From: an uncultured Collinsella sp. | GTDB lineage: Bacteria; Actinomycetota; Coriobacteriia; Coriobacteriales; Coriobacteriaceae | Direction: 5' to 3' | Assembly: GCA_900543945.1 (NCBI GenBank) | Contig: UQTN01000002.1 | Location: 1-46,882, forward strand | DNA length: 46,882 nt | In this document: positions 15,750 to 24,688 of the stretch, in pieces | How positions within the stretch are numbered: position 1 is the stretch's first letter | How the letters are laid out: every line of letters starts with the position of its first letter | Notes under the pieces: model-generated | The model's input: only the letters and a program-made list of their open reading frames with translations | What the model was told of the DNA's origin: nothing | The model's database searches: none | Program-made: the position numbers and the translations under genes

Positions 15750-18700
15750 CTAGCGAGGCCTATCCGAATTGACCTCATTGGCGGTGTCTTTTTCGAGCGC
15801 CGTGCGGCGGACGCTGTAGGCGACAAGGCCGGCACCAGCTGCGGCGAGTGCTGCTGCGGCTGCGGTTAGGGGGACGTTGCTGTCGCCCGTGCCGGCGAGC
15901 GCGCCCGCTTTTCTGGAGCGCTTGTTGTTGCCGTGATCCTTGCCGCTGCCAGAGCCACTGCCGCCACCGGAGCTGCTTCCGTCGGAACCACCTCCACTCG
16001 AGCCACCATCGCCGTCTACCGTCATTGGGGCGTCGTGAAGTCCTGTCGTATCCGCGCTGTCGCATACGCCGACCTGAACTTCTGAGCGTTCGCATGCCGC
16101 GTCGGGCACATGAAGCTCGTGCAGAACGGCACTCAGCGCCGAGTTTGCGCCCGGTCGGATCTCCTCGAGCGTTACGGGATCGAGCGCCACCAGATTACGC
16201 GCCTTCGCATACAGCGTGACGCGTTTGCCCACTTCGTCGCTCCAGCTCTCGGGGATGGCGAAGCTCATGCGGAACTGTGCCGTGCAACCCGGTGCCAGCA
16301 CGGCGTTGCCGTTGTCGGCCACCAGCGGGTGCGTTGCAAAACGTGCGCCCAGCGTCTCGAGCGCGTACTTTACGTGTGCCATGTCGTTGGCCGAAGCGTC
16401 TTCGGCAAGCTCTGGATCGTAGATCGAAGCCATGCGTGCGTTCGCTCCGAATCCGATGGATGCGCTGGAGAACGGCTGGCTGGAGCCCTCTCGGTACAGA
16501 TCGATTGTGCCGGCAGTCAGCAAAGTGTTGCCGTCGTTTCGCACCGTGACCATGAAGGATTCGCCTGCTGCTCCGGGCACCACCGCGCCCGAGGTAGCGA
16601 CCGCGCCCGTCGGAGTGGCACACGCCACCAGAGGCACTTCGATGCCGTGCAGCTCTGCCTCGCTCTTCTCCGCGCTCACAATGTGCGTGGCGAGCGCGGA
16701 GAGCATGCCTCCCGACGTCAAAAATGTCGTTATCTGATCGACGGGATGGTCCAGCTCGCACATCACGAACGGCTCCGTGAACAGATCGCCTGCCAAGGTG
16801 CTGGCGAAGATGCGGAAGTGCTTGCCCATTACTGCTACCGGGTTGCCTTCTTCGTCGTAGGTTTGCCCCACCTTGCCATCGGTGTTCTCTACATAGAGCG
16901 CGCACCTGCCGTTGTTGCTTACGCTAAACGATGCCGGGCCACAGCCTGCGGCACCCACGGGCTGCGTTGCAAATGCCGATGCGCCTCGCGTCCAAGTAAT
17001 ATGCTGCAGCTGCTCGTTGACGGTGGCCAAAAAGCCCGAATGTTGTGGCCACGGCACCGCATGGGGCACCGTGGCGTCTGGTGGCATAACGCCCCAGCCC
17101 GCAATGGACTGGCCGATCACGGCGTACGATGCGCAGCCGCAACCGTCTGCGGTCTCGTACGCAACGGGCACCACCATTTTGCCGTTGATATTCTCGGGCT
17201 CGCTCAGCTCGATACTCGACGGTGCTTGCGGAAAGCGAAGAACTTGGCGGAACGTCAGGCTGTCGCCCAAATCATCCGACCACAGGGTAAAGCATTCCAG
17301 CGCAACCTCGGCCTCGCTGCCGAGCGCCTTCTCTGCGGTGGTTCCGCGGCGGTGGAGGTAGGCACCCGACAGGCGTCCGTCGACCAGCGTCTTGCCTACC
17401 GTGATGCGCGGGCACTGCAGGCAATGGTAGCCATCCTCTTGCAGGTGGCCGCGCGAGATGCTGCGCCATGACGTATGCGACACCACGCGGATCTCGTCAT
17501 TACTTATGCGCAGGCGCACAACGGACAGTATGCCGGCTGTGCTTGCCGTATCGAAAAGGGTGTTGTCGCCGGCGGGGCGCTCGCCCGAGACCAGCAGCAC
17601 GTAGGCGTCCTGGTTTCCTCTTCCGTCCGTATATTCCACCACGTCGAAGTCGTAATCGAATATGCCGTCGCGCTCCACGTCGCCCTCGCCAAACCCAAGG
17701 GGAAAGTCCACGGGCGTGGGAGCGGACCACGTGCCGTTTGCCTTTGTGTGCACCACCAGTCGCGAGCGGCCATTGTCGCCGTAGCGCACCGAGGCGATAC
17801 GGAACAGGCATTCTACGCCGGCAATCATCGTTAGCTTCATGTGGGCTTCGCTGAGCACGCCGGAAAACAGCACGTTGTCGCTCGAGGGTTTTATGCCGCC
17901 ACGCTCGTCCTCCGACACGTCGGCAGAATTGGCGTTCGGGTCCGCAACGGCGTTCGTTGACTGACCGATGTAGGTGTACTCATACATCGGCGCGGCATTT
18001 TCGTCGTTCTCCATCAGCGCGTGGACGAAATGTTCGACCTGTCCCGTGTCGTCGCTCTCCGCGTTCGTCTCGAGCTCAATGCGCGTGACCGCTTGATCCC
18101 AATCGCGCACGACAGGCGCGGCGTTTACGGCAGTGGCCTTAACCTCGGCGCGTGCGAGCAGCTCGGCGTTGGTGACGATGGTGGCCGATGCGATAAACTG
18201 CGGCACACCACCTGCCTCGGCGTTGCCGGCCGAGCCGAAGCAGGCATCCAGCGTATAAGGCGTATCTCCACCCAATGCCAGCTCAGAGCGTTGGAGCACA
18301 TACTGGTCGCCATTGTTCACCGACATATTCCACGAATCGATGAGTGTGGGCCACGACCCCGACCAAGCCTTGGTGGTCCACTTGAACATTACGAACTGGA
18401 GTATCACATCGACATCGACGTCTGCACCTACACGCAGTCGCGGAAGCTGGTGTCCATCTGCCTTCTCGTACCCAATGAACAGCGTGAGGGATGCGGCGCC
18501 GCGCACGGCAGACGAAGCGACGCCTGCAACGCCGGCTCCAAAGGTGACGGCAAGTCCGATCTGGATGGTGAACGAGCCCGACGTGTTGGAATAGTCGAGC
18601 GAAATGTTCTTGAAAAACGCCGCGCCGCTGCCGTGCGTGTGGGCACCCACAGCGAGCGCCAGCTTCGCCAGCACCCAAGGGTTGACGTTTAGGAAAAATG

Positions 18701-20117
18701 GCACCGGTCCTAGGGTAAACTGCTCGGTCCAATTGAGGTCGGTTCTTACCTGGAAGAGGGCCTTAATATTGCCGTATGCGGGGTCGTTGTTGTTACCCCA
18801 GGTTTTGCCCACCCAATCGTAGGCGAGCGAGCCGTACAGCTGTGTGGCGATATCCATCGTGAACAGCGGCGTGCAATGGTGGCGAAGGAGCTTGGTGTTT
18901 CTTGGATCGGTGCCCGAACCGGCACTCATACTTTTGTACTGATTCCACTTCCCCTCCATTTCGTCGAGGTAGCGGTTTGCCTGCTTGGCGCCCGACTCGC
19001 GCGGTGACTTCTTCCAGTACTCCGGATCCGGATTGCCCGAATCGTTCATATAGCTGGCTGGTTTGTATCCTCCGCCAAACAGCACGTATCCAGCAAACGA
19101 GAAATCGAAGAGGATCGGAAATGTGGGTATCCAGCACGTGAACTTATTGCCGCCGATGCCGGGAAACGCCGCGGGGAAATCAAACGGAGTGATCTCTTGG
19201 TCCATGGTAGTGGGGACGATAGTGGTCGAGCCCGATTCCGCCTTTGCGGCCGGCGCAGTGACAACGGCCATGGGGGAGGAGAGTGTATAGGTCTTGCCCT
19301 GGTAGTCGAGGACAAAGCGTAACTTGCATCCTTCTTCCAGAAGGCTCGACGCTGCATCGAGGAACTTGTCTTCGAGCGTGAACGTCGCCAGATTATCCGC
19401 GCCCGATGCGCTGGCCTTGACTTGGCCAATCTGCGTGACGGTTTCGGGTGAGCTGCCCGCAGCGGGCATCACTTTATTGATATGCAATGTTGCCTGCCCG
19501 CCCTGTGGCAGATGTGCCTGAACGGTAAAGGCGTGCGTGTCGGGTTGGTCGTTTGCTGCTTCGTCCGCTGGCATTGCCATAAACGTGGCGTCGGCGTACT
19601 GGATGTCCCATTCGTCGAACGTGAGCTGGCGGAAGTACGGCTCGCCGTCGGAGAGCGGACGTGTGGGCGCGGTTATGGCGGTGCCGCCCTGGATACGCGC
19701 GAGGGGAATCTCGACATCACGGTAGTCCGCCATGCTAATGGAGATGCCGCCGTTAAAGTCGTACGCGTCAAGGAGCGTTGCCTCGTCCACGTAGCCTTCC
19801 GAAAGCGGCGCGACCTCAAAGATGGCCGTGCCCTCGTCATCGGTCGTGGCGGTGAGCTGCTTGTCTGCGGCATAGCGCGATGCGAGCGTGACCTGGGCAC
19901 CTGCGATGGGCGTATTCTTATTGGCGACGTCGACCACGACCACGCCAAACATGGTGCGCGAGAGAACGAGCACCCTGAAGGGATCTTTTTCGTCGGCATA
20001 GGCTGCGGTGGGCGCGAACGGCAATATGAAGGCGTTTGCGCTTCCCGGCACGCGCGGCAACATAATGCTCGCCAGCGAGGACGCTCCGGCAACAAGTAAC
20101 GAACGGCGATCAAGCAT
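15750..20117 (-). CDS. Large wall-anchored surface protein with LAxTG sorting signal
   Basis: A 1,455-residue exported protein. It begins MLDRRSLLVAGASSLASIML, a signal peptide with a twin-arginine-like RR. Residues about 55-170 resemble a carboxypeptidase-regulatory-like Ig domain (DVANKNTPIAGAQVTLASR). The long middle has no recognised domain. Near the end are a Ser/Gly-rich linker and a sortase motif LAGTG (about 1407-1411), a hydrophobic span and an RR tail, so it should be covalently attached to the wall. The ATG at 20117 has GGGAG upstream; the longer frame is not supported. The LuxR-type gene just upstream in the same direction may control it. Ligand or enzyme role is not evident; a role in host or cell contact is inference. 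Confidence 0.85.
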   Translation of the reverse strand: MLDRRSLLVAGASSLASIMLPRVPGSANAFILPFAPTAAYADEKDPFRVLVLSRTMFGVVVVDVANKNTPIAGAQVTLASRYAADKQLTATTDDEGTAIFEVAPLSEGYVDEATLLDAYDFNGGISISMADYRDVEIPLARIQGGTAITAPTRPLSDGEPYFRQLTFDEWDIQYADATFMAMPADEAANDQPDTHAFTVQAHLPQGGQATLHINKVMPAAGSSPETVTQIGQVKASASGADNLATFTLEDKFLDAASSLLEEGCKLRFVLDYQGKTYTLSSPMAVVTAPAAKAESGSTTIVPTTMDQEITPFDFPAAFPGIGGNKFTCWIPTFPILFDFSFAGYVLFGGGYKPASYMNDSGNPDPEYWKKSPRESGAKQANRYLDEMEGKWNQYKSMSAGSGTDPRNTKLLRHHCTPLFTMDIATQLYGSLAYDWVGKTWGNNNDPAYGNIKALFQVRTDLNWTEQFTLGPVPFFLNVNPWVLAKLALAVGAHTHGSGAAFFKNISLDYSNTSGSFTIQIGLAVTFGAGVAGVASSAVRGAASLTLFIGYEKADGHQLPRLRVGADVDVDVILQFVMFKWTTKAWSGSWPTLIDSWNMSVNNGDQYVLQRSELALGGDTPYTLDACFGSAGNAEAGGVPQFIASATIVTNAELLARAEVKATAVNAAPVVRDWDQAVTRIELETNAESDDTGQVEHFVHALMENDENAAPMYEYTYIGQSTNAVADPNANSADVSEDERGGIKPSSDNVLFSGVLSEAHMKLTMIAGVECLFRIASVRYGDNGRSRLVVHTKANGTWSAPTPVDFPLGFGEGDVERDGIFDYDFDVVEYTDGRGNQDAYVLLVSGERPAGDNTLFDTASTAGILSVVRLRISNDEIRVVSHTSWRSISRGHLQEDGYHCLQCPRITVGKTLVDGRLSGAYLHRRGTTAEKALGSEAEVALECFTLWSDDLGDSLTFRQVLRFPQAPSSIELSEPENINGKMVVPVAYETADGCGCASYAVIGQSIAGWGVMPPDATVPHAVPWPQHSGFLATVNEQLQHITWTRGASAFATQPVGAAGCGPASFSVSNNGRCALYVENTDGKVGQTYDEEGNPVAVMGKHFRIFASTLAGDLFTEPFVMCELDHPVDQITTFLTSGGMLSALATHIVSAEKSEAELHGIEVPLVACATPTGAVATSGAVVPGAAGESFMVTVRNDGNTLLTAGTIDLYREGSSQPFSSASIGFGANARMASIYDPELAEDASANDMAHVKYALETLGARFATHPLVADNGNAVLAPGCTAQFRMSFAIPESWSDEVGKRVTLYAKARNLVALDPVTLEEIRPGANSALSAVLHELHVPDAACERSEVQVGVCDSADTTGLHDAPMTVDGDGGSSGGGSDGSSSGGGSGSGSGKDHGNNKRSRKAGALAGTGDSNVPLTAAAAALAAAGAGLVAYSVRRTALEKDTANEVNSDRPR

Positions 20118-20273
20118 CTTTGGCTCCCATCCCGCAAACATCGGAGGAAATAATCCAATTTTGCGAGAAGGTGCCCCGTGGCGGTAGTGCCGTTCGATGG
20201 CCAAAATGTCCAATTTGAGCGCGCGAAAGCGCCAGGCCCCGGAGCGCGTTCGATGCGCTTGGCAGCCCGGTCG

Positions 20274-21278
20274 TTAACGCAACATATGCGCGACCAGTTC
20301 GGCGCGTGTGCCGATGCCAAGCTTTGCGTATACGCCGGATAGTCGGTTTTTGACGGTGCCCGGCGACACACCCATATGACGAGCGATTTCGGCATTGGTC
20401 CACCCGCGGCAGGCGAGCATGGCCATGGTGAACTCCGTGGTCGTTAGATCGTCGGCCACATCCTCGCCCGAATCGGGGTTGTGGATGCGCCGCCAGCCGT
20501 AGCTGAAGCGGTACGTGATCTCGATGATGTGCGCGAAGTCGTCAGGGTATTGCGTTTTTAGGCATGCCTCGATAAGCCCCTGCAAAAGGCCGTGGTGCTC
20601 GCCGATGAGCTCGATAAGGCCGTCGGGGCGCGCAATGTCCCAAGCGGCTCCGAAGTGCGTTTTTGCGGCGTCGATGTCCTTGAGGCTCATGCATGCCATG
20701 GAAGCTGCCAGGTGCAGGAACAGTTCCGAGATCGGATAACTTCCCTGTTTCATGATCAGGGCGTTTTCCGCCATGCCCAGACTGCGGCCATATTCGCCGC
20801 GCAGGTACAGGGCATGCGCCATCACGTAGCTGGCGAACAGGCGCAGGCCTTCGGGCAGATGCGCCGCAAGCGGATAAAACTCTTCGGCGGAATACGGGGA
20901 AGGCAAGTGCAGCAGGACGCTCGCGGCCGAGGCGAACAGGATATGCGTGGCGTGGACGGCGGGCGATTCCTCGTCAGTTGGCGTATCGAGGATGCCCGCA
21001 AGGCAACGGCGGGCATCGGCGATACGGTTGAGCGACAGACTGGCATATCCGCAGATAAAGCATGCGGAATAGCGCAGTGCGGGGTCGGTGGCGTCAAGAT
21101 GGGGGCGTGCTGTCTCGGCGGCGAGGGTGGCCTGTCCGCGAAAGTACAGCGCTTCTGCCGTGGCAATGGCGCGCGAATCGGGGTCGGAAATGCCTGCAAC
21201 CGCAGCGTCAATCTGCCCCGGCACAAAGGCGGTACACATCAACGGCATGGGAACGCATGGGTAGCCATCGCAGTCCAT
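20274..21278 (-). CDS. LuxR-type (GerE HTH) transcriptional regulator
   Basis: A 334-residue protein. The last 65 residues are a LuxR/GerE helix-turn-helix (TTEFTMAMLACRGWTNAEIARHM then GVSPGTVKNRLSGVYAKLGI). The preceding 260 residues are Ala/Leu-rich helices with spacing like tetratricopeptide repeats, without a recognisable receiver or kinase motif. The ATG at 21278 (MDCDGYPCVPMPL) is preceded by GGGAG and is the best start; the longer frame would run antisense through guaA. It lies 156 bases upstream of the wall-anchored protein gene in the same direction, with no clear terminator between, so it is a likely activator of that gene. The signal sensed is unknown. Confidence 0.88.
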   Translation of the reverse strand: MDCDGYPCVPMPLMCTAFVPGQIDAAVAGISDPDSRAIATAEALYFRGQATLAAETARPHLDATDPALRYSACFICGYASLSLNRIADARRCLAGILDTPTDEESPAVHATHILFASAASVLLHLPSPYSAEEFYPLAAHLPEGLRLFASYVMAHALYLRGEYGRSLGMAENALIMKQGSYPISELFLHLAASMACMSLKDIDAAKTHFGAAWDIARPDGLIELIGEHHGLLQGLIEACLKTQYPDDFAHIIEITYRFSYGWRRIHNPDSGEDVADDLTTTEFTMAMLACRGWTNAEIARHMGVSPGTVKNRLSGVYAKLGIGTRAELVAHMLR

Positions 21279-21503
21279 CTTCCATCTCCCATCAGGTGGC
21301 AACATTAGCAGCAATTGTACTCCTGTTGCTCGGGACTGGAATTTGTGGGTATCGCCTACGATTATGCCGAACGTATAAAGGAAGAGTCTATTGGCGATGC
21401 TCCCAAGGTGGCTGTCGAAGCCTAGCTGACCTTGGAATATAGAAAAACTGCCACCCCTGCAAAAAGCTCTGACGCAGCGATGGGAAACGGACCTTGCTCT
21501 GCA

Positions 21504-21509
21504 TATAAT
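21504..21509 (+). promoter_or_regulatory. Probable guaA promoter -10 (TATAAT)
   Basis: A perfect TATAAT lies 66 bases before the guaA start codon in the otherwise gene-free stretch 21279-21575. The matching -35 is weak. No purine riboswitch fold was recognised in the leader. Confidence 0.5.
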
Positions 21510-21575
21510 GAGGTCATATGACGGTGCGTTTGCATACATGCAACGCACTCCCATCGAACCGAAAAGGAGCTCTGC

Positions 21576-22556
21576 ATGGATCCCAACAAGCGTCCCGACG
21601 ACATGGTGCGAATCACCACTCCCGAACTTGCCCAGGCGTTCATCGAAGAGCAGATCGCTGCAATCCGCGAGCAGATCGGCGACAAGAAAGTCCTGCTGGC
21701 CCTTTCCGGCGGCGTTGACAGCTCCGTTGTCGCGGCACTGCTGATCAAGGCCATCGGCAAGCAGCTTATCTGCGTGCATGTGAATCACGGCCTGATGCGC
21801 AAGGGCGAGAGCGAGCAGGTCGTCGACGTCTTCAAGAACCAGATGGATGCGAACCTGGTCTATGTCGACGCTACTGATCGCTTCCTGGATAAGCTCGTGG
21901 ACGTCGAGGAGCCCGAGGCAAAGCGCAAGATTATCGGCGCCGAGTTCATTCGCGTGTTCGAGGAGGAGGCCCGCAAGGTTGGCGACGAGGTCAGTTTCCT
22001 CGCCCAGGGCACCATCTATCCCGACATTCTTGAGTCCCAAGACGGCGTGAAGGCTCACCACAACGTGGGCGGTCTGCCCGAGGACCTACAGTTTGAGCTC
22101 TGCGAGCCCGTCAAACTGCTGTACAAGGACGAGGTCCGCGTGGTCGGTCGCGAGCTCGGCCTGCCCGAGAACATGGTCGAGCGCCAGCCGTTCCCCGGTC
22201 CCGGCCTGGGCGTCCGCTGCCTTGGTGCCATCACCCGCGACCGTCTTGAGGCGCTGCGCGAAGCCGACGCGATCGTGCGCGAGGAGATCGACAAGGCGGG
22301 TCTGACCATCTGGCAGTATTTTGCCGTCGTGCCCGACTTCCGCGCCACCGGCGTGCGCGAGGGCAAGCGCGCCTACGATTGGCCCTGCATCATTCGCTGC
22401 ATCAACACCGTCGATGTTATGACCGCCGAGGTGCCTGAGCTCGACTGGGCGTTGCTCAAGCGCATCACCGCTCGCGTCACCGCCGAGGTTCCCCGTATCT
22501 GCCGCGTGTGCTACGACCTCACGCCCAAGCCCGTCGGCACCGTTGAGTGGGAGTAA
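21576..22556 (+). CDS. guaA: GMP synthetase, ATP pyrophosphatase subunit (no amidotransferase domain)
   Basis: A 326-residue enzyme that adenylates XMP and aminates it to GMP. The PP-loop SGGVDSS is at 44-50; GTIYPDILES, HHNVGGLPEDL and the C-terminal dimerisation segment with RQPFPGPGLGVRCLG and PKPVGTVEWE are fully conserved. It equals the C-terminal two thirds of ordinary bacterial GuaA (about 510-525 residues) and starts directly before FIEEQIAAIREQIG, so the glutaminase domain is missing. It must use a separate glutaminase subunit, as archaeal GuaAa/GuaAb do, or free ammonia. The start ATG has AAAAGGAG upstream. No glutaminase gene is nearby. It is a single gene with its own promoter and terminator. 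Confidence 0.95.
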   Translation: MDPNKRPDDMVRITTPELAQAFIEEQIAAIREQIGDKKVLLALSGGVDSSVVAALLIKAIGKQLICVHVNHGLMRKGESEQVVDVFKNQMDANLVYVDATDRFLDKLVDVEEPEAKRKIIGAEFIRVFEEEARKVGDEVSFLAQGTIYPDILESQDGVKAHHNVGGLPEDLQFELCEPVKLLYKDEVRVVGRELGLPENMVERQPFPGPGLGVRCLGAITRDRLEALREADAIVREEIDKAGLTIWQYFAVVPDFRATGVREGKRAYDWPCIIRCINTVDVMTAEVPELDWALLKRITARVTAEVPRICRVCYDLTPKPVGTVEWE

Positions 22557-22591
22557 GCTTCTACTCTTTTGGGCGAATTGCATTGACGGAG

Positions 22592-22629
22592 AGGGGTCCC
22601 GCGCAAACGTGTGCGGGACCCCTTTCGTT
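22592..22629. terminator. Terminator between convergent guaA and histidine kinase genes
   Basis: An 11-bp perfect stem (AGGGGTCCCGC and its complement, 10-nt loop) followed by TTTCGTTTT on the plus strand, 36 bases after guaA. Confidence 0.88.
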
Positions 22630-23781
22630 TTACTGTTCGGTTAATGCTGCGGATCGTTTTGGAAGGCTTGCGAGCATAGTGGTCCCGTTCTCGGAACTTG
22701 CTTCGACCTCTACAGCGCCACCGTGAAGCGCTGCAATCTCCCAAACGAGCGCGAGTCCGAGTCCTGCGCCGCCGTATGCCCTGCTGCGGGATTTATCCAG
22801 GCGAAAGAACGGTTGGAAGATGCTCTCGTGGTACTGCTTGGGTATTCCCGGGCCCTGGTCCTCGACTCGCAGGAACACGCGGCTGTTGTTGTCGCAGATG
22901 GAGACGTTGACGGTCGAGCCGGGGCGGCTGTAACGGATGGCATTTTCGACCAGGTTAAACACCAGCCGATAGAGGAGCGTGTCGCTCCCGATTACTAAAG
23001 CGTCTCCAGCACAATTGAGGGCTATGCCCTTATTTTCGGCAAGTGGCGCAAGGTCGGTGAGGACCTCTTCGGACAAGGGACCAAGTTCAACATCGTCCTC
23101 GCAAGGAACGCTGCGGAGCTCACTCATCTCGAGCAACACCTTGGTCATCCGCGACATCCGCTCAGTTTGTTCTTGTAGCAGGCCGAGCAGCTCGGCTGTT
23201 TCGGGTTGCAAACCGGAGTGCTCGGAGATGAATAGTTCAATCTGTGCTTGCATAAGGGCGAGCGGGGTGCGAAGCTCGTGTGCGGCGTTGCCGGTAAACT
23301 GACGCTGTGCAGAGAACCCTTCGCCAAGACGAGCGATCATGTCGTTGAAAGAGGCGCTGCATCGTTGTAGCTCGGTGGGCACATCTTCATTGAGTCTGAT
23401 TTCGCTTAGGTTGTCAGGCTGCACACGCTCAACCTGAGCTGCAAAAGCCCGTAGCGGTTTGAGTGCACGGCCGCTCACAAAGTATGCCAGCGCGCCGCCA
23501 AGGAGTGTGACTCCAGCCGTGATGTACCAGGCTGTCGTGCCAAAAGACTCCTGTGCGTCATTTACGACGATTGTGACCTTGTCATCGAGGGCCGCTTTCG
23601 TTGGGTCGAACGCCTGGAGCGAATCTTCGCCGGTTGCGTTAAAGGCCGAGATGTCGCTGCCGATGGCATCCATGTAGCGCATGCCCGTATAGCCGACCAA
23701 GCAGTTCGTCAGTACGCATGCCGCACACGTCAGCAGTGCCGTCATAATCGTTATGCGCCATTGCAGCGAAAGCCCTTTCAT
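22630..23781 (-). CDS. Sensor histidine kinase
   Basis: A 383-residue membrane kinase. It has a first membrane span (about 9-31), an extracellular sensor loop of about 55 residues, a second span (about 84-104), a HAMP-like linker (SGRALKPLRAFAAQVERV), the phospho-acceptor His168 in NAAHELRTPLALM, and a catalytic domain with NLVENAIRYS, DQGPGIP, and GAGLGLALV. It overlaps the preceding response-regulator gene by 4 bases (ATGA), so the two are made together. The cluster of redox genes divergent from this pair suggests it senses or controls an extracellular thiol or electron-transfer process, but the ligand is not visible. Confidence 0.94.
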   Translation of the reverse strand: MKGLSLQWRITIMTALLTCAACVLTNCLVGYTGMRYMDAIGSDISAFNATGEDSLQAFDPTKAALDDKVTIVVNDAQESFGTTAWYITAGVTLLGGALAYFVSGRALKPLRAFAAQVERVQPDNLSEIRLNEDVPTELQRCSASFNDMIARLGEGFSAQRQFTGNAAHELRTPLALMQAQIELFISEHSGLQPETAELLGLLQEQTERMSRMTKVLLEMSELRSVPCEDDVELGPLSEEVLTDLAPLAENKGIALNCAGDALVIGSDTLLYRLVFNLVENAIRYSRPGSTVNVSICDNNSRVFLRVEDQGPGIPKQYHESIFQPFFRLDKSRSRAYGGAGLGLALVWEIAALHGGAVEVEASSENGTTMLASLPKRSAALTEQ

Positions 23782-24452
23782 TCTCCATCCTCCATAACGT
23801 AGCCCTCTCCAATCCGATTGCGAATCGGGTCGTATCCCAAAGCGCTGCGTAGCTTTTTGCGGAGCGACGAGATATGAACGCGGGTTGCGTTGCTAAAGCT
23901 GTTGACGCTGCTGTCCCATACATGCTCGATAAGCTCTTCCTGGCTCACCGGCCGCCCCTGGTTAAGCATCAGGTATTCCAAGATGCCGGTCTCCTTGCGC
24001 GTGAGGGATAGGGTCTCGCCGCCCACGGAGGCGAGGCGCGCCTTGGTGTCAAAGCTCAACAATCCACAGGCTAGAACAACGTCGTTTTGCGTAAAGCGCC
24101 TGAGCGTGAGACTGCGTATGCGTGCCGCCAGCTCGTCAAGATGGAACGGCTTGGTGAGGTAGTCGTTGGCGCCCGCATCGAGCCCCGCTACCTTGTCGGA
24201 GACCTCGCCACGTGCCGAGAGCACAAGCACCTTGGTCTCACAATCAGTTGTCCTGAGTTGCCTGAGCACGGTCATGCCGTCGACATGGGGGAGATTGAGG
24301 TCGAGCACGACAAGATCAAAGGTCTCGACATCGAGCAGATCGAGGGCCTGCTGCCCGTCGTAGCAGCAGTCGACGCTATAGGCTAAGTTGCGCAGGCTGC
24401 GTGCGATCGCATCGCACAGCGCCCGCTCGTCCTCGACGACCAAGATGCGCAT
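23778..24452 (-). CDS. OmpR/PhoB-family response regulator
   Basis: A 224-residue DNA-binding regulator. The receiver domain has the acidic pocket at Glu7/Asp8, phospho-acceptor Asp51 (VVLDLNLPHVDG) and the usual Lys in YLTKPF; the C-terminal winged helix is residues about 125-222 (RVHISSLRKKLR...IGEGYVME). It is the first gene of the kinase pair. The divergent CXXC/ferredoxin/TlpA genes begin about 90 bases away, so they are the most likely targets alongside itself. Confidence 0.95.
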   Translation of the reverse strand: MRILVVEDERALCDAIARSLRNLAYSVDCCYDGQQALDLLDVETFDLVVLDLNLPHVDGMTVLRQLRTTDCETKVLVLSARGEVSDKVAGLDAGANDYLTKPFHLDELAARIRSLTLRRFTQNDVVLACGLLSFDTKARLASVGGETLSLTRKETGILEYLMLNQGRPVSQEELIEHVWDSSVNSFSNATRVHISSLRKKLRSALGYDPIRNRIGEGYVMEDGE

Positions 24453-24541
24453 AACGTTCTCCTTGCATAGTCATTCGCGCTTAACACGGATTTTATAGTC
24501 GGTATGGTCCAATGGGTCGCGAAACGAAAGGAGTGGTCAGA

Positions 24542-24688
24542 TTGTTCAAAGCGATTAAGCCTGTGGCGCAGGTGGCTTTGCTGATCGTTGGGGTAGCCAT
24601 GGTTGGCTTTGGCATTATGCGCGGCGAGGCAGATGCCGTGCTGGCCAAGGCAATCAGGCTGTGCTTGGAGTGTATCGGAATTGGTTAA
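24542..24688 (+). CDS. Small CXXC membrane protein, CD1871A-like
   Basis: A 48-residue protein from a TTG start with GAAAGGAG 9-10 bases upstream. It has a single membrane span (VALLIVGVAMVGFGIM) and a C-terminal Cys pair in RLCLECIGIG. Its size, single span and terminal CLEC match the CD1871A family of CXXC proteins, which is usually coded beside a NapH-like ferredoxin and a thioredoxin, as here. It overlaps the next gene by 8 bases. It may pass electrons or thiols across the membrane with its neighbours; that role is inferred from the cluster. Confidence 0.85.
   Translation: MFKAIKPVAQVALLIVGVAMVGFGIMRGEADAVLAKAIRLCLECIGIG

Noticed and set aside
16110..17471. Long plus-strand frame (453 codons) within the surface-protein region
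   Set aside because: Antisense to the surface protein; Arg/Cys/His-rich translation without any domain.
21279..22061. Upstream extension of the LuxR-type frame (to 595 residues)
   Set aside because: The added part is antisense to guaA and the leader. A good ribosome binding site supports the start at 21278.
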